Source of the DNA: Neoarius graeffei
Taxonomy: Eukaryota > Chordata > Actinopteri > Siluriformes > Ariidae
Direction of reading: 5' to 3'
Assembly (NCBI RefSeq): GCF_027579695.1
Contig: NC_083586.1
Span: 2,904,501 to 2,968,500, forward strand
DNA length: 64,000 nucleotides
Positions 57,960 through 64,000 of this stretch are shown one piece after another (the first letter of the stretch is position 1; each line of letters starts with the position of its first letter). The translations under genes were made by a program, and so were the position numbers. The notes under the pieces were generated by a model. It ran no database searches and was not told the origin of the DNA. It saw only the letters and a program-made list of their open reading frames with translations.

Positions 57960-58615
57960 CAATTTCAAATGAACACCAAAACATACATATTGGATTTTGC
58001 CATTTTCGTATTCTGTAGCGTTAAATATCAAGTAGCTGGATCAAATTTAAATCAAACCATTTTTTTTCCAAACATATTTCATATCTCAGTTTTGTATTTA
58101 CTGATAATCTTATGTTTCTATGCTTTTTTAAGGCCTTTCAGCGTGTTACACAGTTTAATTTCATTTTCAAGACCATTCCATAAATTAACTCCTGTTATAG
58201 ATATACACCTCTGTTTCACATTTGTTCTGAACTTTGTTTTAACATACGAGTTCCTCTTAATTCATAATGAGACTCTCTGATTTGAAAGAACCTCCGAATA
58301 CAGTCAGTGATAGTTTTGTTTTTGATTTTAAACATAAATTGAGCAATTTTGTAATCCACAAAAATCACGAAATTTAAGGCCATTAAAGTTTATAAACAAC
58401 TGATTGGTTGGTTCACTATAACATACGTTGTGTATGATCCTAATAGCTCTTTTCTGCAATATGAAGATCGGGTTTGTGATTGTTTTACATGCATTTCCCC
58501 AGACCTCCACACAATAAGTTATGTATGAAACAAGCAGAGAATTATAAAGTGCGTGCAATGATTTTTGGCTTAGAATGTGTTTAGTTTTATGAAGTATTGC
58601 AATAGACTTGGACAT
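57960..58615 (-). pseudogene. LINE reverse transcriptase C-terminal fragment (CR1/Jockey-like)
   Basis: From 58615: AILHKTKHILSQKSLHALYN, then LLVSYITYCVEVWGNACKT and FILQKRAIRIIHN, the thumb/C-terminal region of CR1/Jockey-type RTs. The following frames contain YELRGT-like remnants near 58260. No catalytic core is present. The clade differs from the L2 and Rex1 copies here. Confidence 0.6.
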
Positions 58616-59150
58616 TTTTGTTTTTACATGTTTAACTTGACTTGACAGGTAGTGAACTAATGTGACAAGTGTGTGTGGAAGGAGAAATCATGAGACGATG
58701 AGCTCCACTTTTGAATATAAAAACGTGTCATTGCATATCGTACAACGAAATTGGATGCCATCCTACCAGTGCAACATCTGCTTATTAAAAATAAAGAAAT
58801 AAAATATGTCCACATAATATATATTAACAACTCAAAAACTCTAAAAAGACATTCACGCACAAAACATTCACACACTGCTGTTTTTTTGTTTTTTTAATTG
58901 CACGGTCCCTTTAAAACAAGCACTGTTTAGTGCAGTTATGGCTCTTGGGTAGAAGCTCTTTTTCGGTCTATAGACCCCTTACACTGACATCACATTTACG
59001 TTAGCAATGGTCACTACCCTACCCTATACCTGGGGAACAAGCAAACTTTGTTTACATATTGTTCACATACTGAAGCCAAGCAAAGATGTCAGATGTCCGT
59101 TGCTGTTGTCTGAAGAAAACTACAGCTAAAAAAGCTCTACTAACGGTTAC

Positions 59151-59414
59151 TTGGATAATCTTAGTTATAAAGAAGCGAAGGATACATGGAAATTAGAGTT
59201 TATTAGTGGCTATGATCTGTACAAAATTCCTCAAAACCAATGGAGTGACGGTGCAGATTTGTGGCCTAGTGTTAGTTACATGTTGGAATGTACTTTCCTT
59301 TTCCGGAAGAATCTGGACATGGAAGAACAGTTTAAAAAAAAAAAAAAACTGCACACCCCTCTACATAAACAAGAAAACCTTTGTGTAAAGAATTTTTACC
59401 GACATCAGCTTTAG
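59151..59414 (+). CDS. Unrecognised ORF inside the TIR element
   Basis: 87 codons, NLSYKEAKDTWKLEFISGYD then YKIPQNQWSDGADLWPSVSY, followed by a poly-lysine run from an A13 tract that probably marks a frameshift. Similar frames continue past the stop (SLSIYSQRTT). It could be a transposon-encoded protein exon; I do not recognise the family. Confidence 0.35.
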   Translation: MDNLSYKEAKDTWKLEFISGYDLYKIPQNQWSDGADLWPSVSYMLECTFLFRKNLDMEEQFKKKKKLHTPLHKQENLCVKNFYRHQL

Positions 59415-59600
59415 GGAACAGAATGCTGCAAAAGCCTGAGCATTTACTCTCAAAGGACTACTACTTGAACTGTGGGCTAGATGGTATTCCCGGCCCGCCA
59501 TGTCTCAACAACCTCAAGGACATCAAGTTACAGAGCTATTTGCACTCATTTATACATTGATATTTATGATTTGTTAAAAAAGAAACAAATCTCTGAAGTA

Positions 59601-61205
59601 CAGTGGTGCTTGAAAGTTTGTGAACCCTTTAGAATTTTCTATATTTCTGCATAAATATGACCTAAAACATCATCAGATTTTCACACAAGTCCTAAAAGTA
59701 GATAAAGAGAACCCAGTTAAACAAATGAGACAAAAATATTATCTTTGGTCATTTATTTATTGAGGAAAATTATCCAATATTACATATGTGAGTGGCAAAA
59801 GTATGTGAACCTTTGCTTTCAGTATCTGGTATGACCCCCTTGTGCAGCAATAACTGCAACTAAACGTTTCCGGTAACTGTTGATCAGTCCTGCATACCGG
59901 CTTGGAGGAATTTTAGCCCATTCCTCCGTACAGAACAGCTTCAACTCTGGGATGTTGGTGGGTTTCCTCACATGAACTGCTCACTTCAGGTCCTTCCACA
60001 ACATTTCGATTGGATTAAGGTCAGGACTTTGACTTGGCCATTCCAAAACATTAACTTTATTCATCTTTAACCAGTCTTTGGTAGAATGACTTGTGTGCTT
60101 AGGGTCATTGTCTTGCTGCATGACCCACCTTCTCTTTTGATTCAGTTCATGGACAGATGTCCTGACATTTTCCTTTAGAATTCGCTGGTATAATTCACGA
60201 TTTATTGTTCCATCAATGGTGGCAAGCCGTCCTGGCCCAGATGCAGCAAAACAGGCCCAAACCATGATACTACCACCACCATGTTTCACAGATGGGATAA
60301 GGTTCTTATGCTGGAATGCAGTGCTTTCCTTTCTCCAAACATAATGCTTCTCATTTAAACCAAAAAGTTCTATTTTGGTCTCATCCATCCACAAAACATT
60401 TTTCCAATAGCCTTCTGGCTTGTCCACATGATCTTTAGCAAACTGCAGACGAGCAGCAATGTTCTTTTTGGAGAGCAGTGGCTTTCTCCTTGCAACTCTG
60501 CCATGCACACCATTGTTGTTCAGTGTTCTCCTGATGGTGGATTCATGACCATTAACATTAACCAATGTGAGAGAGGCCTTCAGTTGCTTAGAAGTTACCC
60601 TGGGGTCCTTTGTGACCTCTCCGACTATTACACGCCTTGCTCTTGGAGTGATCTTTGTTGGTCGACAACTCCTGGGGAGGGTAACAATGGTCTTGAATTT
60701 CCTCCATTTGTACACAATCTGTCTGACTGTGGATTGGTGGAGTCCAAACTCCTTAGAGATGGTTTTGTAACCTTTTCCAGTCTGATGAGCATCAACAACA
60801 CTTTTTCTGAGCTCCTCAGAAATCTCCTTTGTTTGTGCCATGATACACTTCCTCAAACACGTGTTGTGAAGATCAGACTTTGATAGATCCCTGTTCTTTA
60901 AATAAAACAGGGTGCCCACTCACACCAGATTGTCATCCCATTGATTGAAAACACCTGACTCTAATTTCACCTTCAAATTAACTGTTAATCCTAGAGATTC
61001 ACATACTTTTGCCACTCACAGATATGTAATATTGGATCATTTTCCTCAATAAATAAATGACCAAGTATAATACTTTTGTCTCATTTGTTTAACTGGGTTC
61101 TCTTTATCTACTTTTAGGACTTGTGTGAAAATCTGATGTTTTAGGTCATATTTATGCAAAAATATAGAAAATTCTAAAGGGTTCACAAACTTTCAAGCAC
61201 CACTG
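59601..61205 (-). mobile_element. Tc1-type transposon, family C copy 4
   Basis: CAGTGGTGCTTGAAAGTTTG at the left end and its inverted copy at the right, TA on both sides; 1605 bp. Transposase on the minus strand. Confidence 0.95.
59819..60841 (-). pseudogene. Tc1 transposase, family C copy 4, one nonsense codon
   Basis: ATG 60841 (MAQTKEISEELRKS) to TGA 59819-59821, exactly 340 codons plus stop. The only break is TGA at 59981-59983, where copies 2 and 3 have CGA or CAA (RAVHVRK/QAVHVRK), a typical CpG transition. All catalytic residues lie upstream of it: [22 protein letters not shown] and PDLNPIEMLW. Confidence 0.92.
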
Positions 61206-61207
61206 TA

Positions 61208-62110
61208 TTATTATTTGTAAAATAACGTCATCTTGCTCTAGACTTTCAAACAATGTTGTAAGATTTTATTTTAATTTTATCTAATAGTGGATGGTACAAT
61301 AATTACAAATGCAAACAGAATCGGCACATTCCAGTTGCAGCTGTAGTCATATAGCTAACTATAATCATACTGTTAACTATAAATCACCCTTGTAATAATA
61401 ATTTCAATAAAAACTGTTCATGTTCAGTTCCCTCTTCATTTATTCTCTATTCAAAAGGCACAACTGAGTCACACAGGCTGATAAGTGTGCAACAGACAGT
61501 AACAATTTTATCCAAAACAGTTTTTCCTGCCTTAGTCGATTTATTTCCATTTCACATGCCTGCAGCTGTTGTAAAGTTCAGTGCGTTTGTGTAGAACTCT
61601 CTCAAACTGTAGGTTCATTACTACACTCTGGCTCCAGGTTGACATTTTGCACAGGACTGAGTTCCTCTGATAACAGAAGCAAAGCTTCAGCGCTTTTTGC
61701 TCTTAATCTTTTCTGTTCTTTCAGGATGCATCAGGAGCATGTCGCTCCTTGTTGGGTTTTTTTAACGAATTATGTCAGCGTTGTTTGTTTGGTGCCCAAT
61801 CTGGGTTTTCCATGTCGAATGAGGAAGTTGGTTCATCTGGAAGAAAATCATTTGATTTTGTCTGAACACCTTCATGAAGAAGCTAATTCAAATGTGAGCA
61901 GAAATAAAAGGAGGAGATTCTTAAACAAACTCTTCCATACTCTGTTGCGCCTGTCTATTTTTAAAAAAATAAATTTTAAATAGTCGCAAATTTCTCTGCA
62001 ATTTTCAGGGTTAGCTCCTCTCGCTGTATTCTCTTTAACCACTCATTTCTTCATTGTTCTTGAAGCATTTGCTTCTCTTTAACAATTTTCTTCATAGCAG
62101 GGAAATGGTA
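61208..62110. other. No gene recognised (interior of the TIR element)
   Basis: A 114-codon frame at 61639-61983 (LFALNLFCSFRMHQEHVAPC...) has no family pattern. It may be an exon of the element's own gene. Confidence 0.35.
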
Positions 62111-62274
62111 AGATCTTTTATCTATTCCTCGATTTAAATGATTGGAACAACCAAAAACAGCGCAAAAATGAACCATATTTAAGACTGGTTAAGCCTTGCT
62201 TACACGAAAACTGGTGTCTTTTCACCTGGGGGTCAATTATCACGTGATGCATAACGTCATGTGCAAGGGGTCTA

Positions 62275-62957
62275 TTTGTCCATTTCTTAATTGACCTGAA
62301 CTGCATGCCCAAGGGCAGCAGTTCAAACAGAGAATTTCTGGGGTGGGACGGATCTTTTAATATATCGAGGGTTATTTTGAGGCAGCAGAAACTGTAAAGC
62401 TCTTCCAGGCAGGGAAGAGGGCATCCGATGATCATCTGGGTGGTGGTGACAACCCTCTGGAGCACTTTTCTCTCTGCTCCTGTGCAGCTGACAAACCACA
62501 CACTGATGCAGTATGTATGTAAGTATGTTCTCTATGGAGCAACAATAGAAGCAGTTTTTGAGGGAGGTCGTTCATCCTGAGGATCATCAGGAAGTAAAGT
62601 CTCTGCTGTGCGTTCTTTATCACTTGTGTGGCATTAGAGCTCCAGGTCAGCTCCTCCTCTATGTGCACCCCAAGGAACCAGAAGTCCAGGATCCTCTCCA
62701 CATATTTCACACTGATGAGAATAAGCTGAAAGTCCGTTTTCTTTTTCCTGAAGTCTGTGATCAGCTCCTTGAGTTTGGTGGTTGAGGACCAGGTTTGTTG
62801 ACTCAGCACCACCCAGACAGCTGCTCAACCTTATGCTGATAAGCAGACTCCTTCCCCCCAGAGATGAGCCCCACTATGGTAGTATCATCCGCAAATATGA
62901 TGATGCCATTACGGGAGCGAGCTGGGTGCAGTTGTAAGTGTAGAAGAACAACTTGTT
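62275..62957 (-). pseudogene. Rex1 reverse transcriptase C-terminal half (copy D)
   Basis: IIIFADDTTIVGLISGGKES near 62910 carries the catalytic FADD. It is followed across frameshifts by LKELITDFRKKK, FWFLGVHIEEELTWS and FELLPLGMQFRSIKKWTN. Confidence 0.8.
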
Positions 62958-63300
62958 TAATCCTAGATAAAGCCGTGGCACAGCAGTTATGCTCATATTT
63001 ACATAGGAATAACATCCATGAAATGTATCAGTCAGGATTTAGACCTCATCATCGCAATGAGACAGCTCTGGTTCAAGTAGTAAACGACCTACTGTTGGCG
63101 TCTGATCAGGGCTGTGTCTCGCTGCTTGTGTTGCTTGACCTTAGTGCAGCATTTGATACCATTGATCATTCCATTCTTCTGGATAGACTAGAAAATGTTG
63201 TGGGAGTTAAGGGAACGGCCCTCTCCTGGCTCAGCTCTTATTTAACTGATCGCTATCAGTATGCTGATGTAAATGGTGATTTTTCTAGACATACTGCATT
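62958..63300 (+). pseudogene. L2 RT fragment (copy C)
   Basis: KAVAQQLCSYLHRNNIHEMY through [20 protein letters not shown] to SRHTAF, the RT entry to between motifs A and B. It keeps the Glu codon that is a stop in copy B. Truncated on both sides. Confidence 0.9.
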
Positions 63301-63311
63301 TTTTATATCTC

Positions 63312-63814
63312 AGGGCTTTACATTAGCACCCGCCAAATGCGGGTAAAATTCGGCTTTGGTGGGTAATAACTTTAGTCTCACTAGCCACTTTGGCGGGTGG
63401 TTTATTCTGTGGTATGACAATATATTTTAATTGTAGTTTTCTCTGAAGGCATCTGATATAATAAACACATTGCAATGTAATATTACGCACCTACAACTCC
63501 CATGAGCACCTGCGTAAACATTCTGACAACGTTAGAATTGTTTAGAACGTTCGTTAACGTCTCAGATAAAATCAAATGATACGGTAATCTGCAGTTAATG
63601 AACAAAGCGACAAAGTTGCTGACGACTGACAAGCGCACTGTGTGGCAGCATATAGCTGGAGTTTCAAACCCTGCTGCTCAGGAAAAAAGGGGCAGAAATG
63701 AGCAGGCCCAGAGCAGCATTTTAAAATCACCGAGGTCCGTGATGCGCAAAGCGCGCGCCGAAAAACGTTCGCCATATTTAAATAAGAGGGGTGAATTACA
63801 CACCACACAAGAGA
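63312..63814 (+). mobile_element. Probable hAT transposon terminus and flank
   Basis: Begins cagggctttacattagcacc, with alternating cccgccaaatgcggg and ccactttggcgggtgg motifs. These resemble the CAGGGCTTGACATTA ends of some vertebrate hAT elements. A 78-codon frame at 63598-63834 (TTDKRTVWQHIAGVSNPAAQ) is of unknown nature. The other end was not found. Confidence 0.45.
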
Positions 63815-63889
63815 TCTCATCTCATTATCTCTAGCCACTTTATCCTGTTCTGCAGGGTCGCAGAAAGCTGGAGCCTATCCCAGCTGACT
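63815..63889 (-). mobile_element. SINE tail fragment
   Basis: ctcatctcattatctctagc to ggagcctatcccagctgact: the 3' end of the tRNA-headed SINE, minus strand, truncated where L2 sequence begins. Confidence 0.85.
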
Positions 63890-64000
63890 ATCAAACCTCC
63901 CCTTTATCTCCAAGATCCTTGAAAAAGCTGTGGCACAGCAGTTATGCTCATATTTACATAGGAATAACATCCATGAAATGTATCAGTCAGGATTTAGACC
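63890..64000 (+). pseudogene. L2 RT fragment (copy D), running off the window
   Basis: SNLPFISKILEKAVAQQLCS to EMYQSGF, repeating the same RT region as copy C about 930 bp earlier. Open at the window end. Confidence 0.9.

Larger units (their letters stand above)
58971..62274. mobile_element. Unclassified DNA transposon-like element with inverted termini, containing Tc1 copy 4
   Basis: The left end TAGACCCCTTACAC and the reverse complement of the right end TAGACCCCTTGCACATGACG are near-identical. The flanks join into Rex1 sequence when the element is removed. It is 3304 bp, of which 1607 are the later Tc1 insertion. The interior has a 59151-59414 ORF but no transposase I recognise. The target duplication cannot be resolved (TA or none). 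Confidence 0.6.
58640..62957 (-). mobile_element. Rex1 LINE fragment (copy D), split by a TIR element
   Basis: The 3' UTR lies at 58640-58970 and coding sequence at 62275-62957. The join across the intervening element reads gctctttttcggtcta|tttgtccatttcttaattga, which fits a continuous Rex1. 5'-truncated just upstream of the RT catalytic motif, and abutting L2 copy C at 62958. Confidence 0.75.

Overview
The window looks like intergenic and intronic DNA of a teleost fish, dense in transposable elements. The evidence is the mix of families: Rex3 (RTE clade), Rex1/Babar, L2-clade and R4/Rex6-like LINEs, several Tc1 families, hAT and PIF/Harbinger transposons, a Ty3/gypsy chromovirus, BEL/Pao gag relics, and a tRNA-headed SINE seen five times. 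A catfish or other fish rich in Tc1 is possible, but the species cannot be fixed from the sequence. Nothing suggests a prokaryote: there are no operons, no Shine-Dalgarno pattern, and the one host-like gene has introns.

Layout. 1-2.4 kb: the 3' part of an R4/Rex6-like LINE ending at a (TA)n tract, then a hAT terminus. 2.6-17.07 kb: one L2-clade LINE (+) opened by four later insertions: a full-length Rex3 (3022-6375), a 1.1-kb hAT element (7904-9035), a Rex1 (9.75-11.83 kb) and a Rex1 whose two parts lie in opposite orientations (12.17-14.71 kb). 17.5-18.15 kb: a solo LTR that contains a 5S-rRNA-like segment. 18.2-26.5 kb: a BEL/Pao gag relic split by a gypsy chromovirus (18671-24110) and a Tc1 element. 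26.5-27.4 kb: two tRNA-Gln-like pseudogenes and a SINE. 27.4-32.2 kb: a Harbinger transposase gene split by a Rex1. 32.2-36 kb: a gag-like ORF, a minisatellite and a decayed L2.

37.4-43.6 kb, minus strand, holds the one recognisable host-type gene: a PRDM9-like gene. Two PR/SET exons and a C2H2 zinc-finger exon have matching splice phases. The finger array has an 84-bp period and varies mainly at DNA-contact positions -1, 3 and 6. An in-frame TAG follows finger 11, and a SINE with a 12-bp target duplication sits in the last finger. The 5' exons (KRAB/SSXRD and the start of the PR domain) were not found.

41.3-61.2 kb: six Tc1-type elements in three families. One (50461-56547) has an essentially intact DD34E transposase and carries a nested L2 (51846-56318). 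That L2 has a near-complete ORF2 broken by a single stop. 58.6-64 kb: a Rex1 split by a 3.3-kb element with terminal inverted repeats, then L2 fragments, a hAT terminus and a SINE tail.

Most genes here belong to independent selfish elements and do not form a pathway. The main points of interest are the PRDM9-like gene, the two LTRs with Pol III-type promoter sequences (5S-like and tRNA-like), and the unusually readable order of nested insertions.
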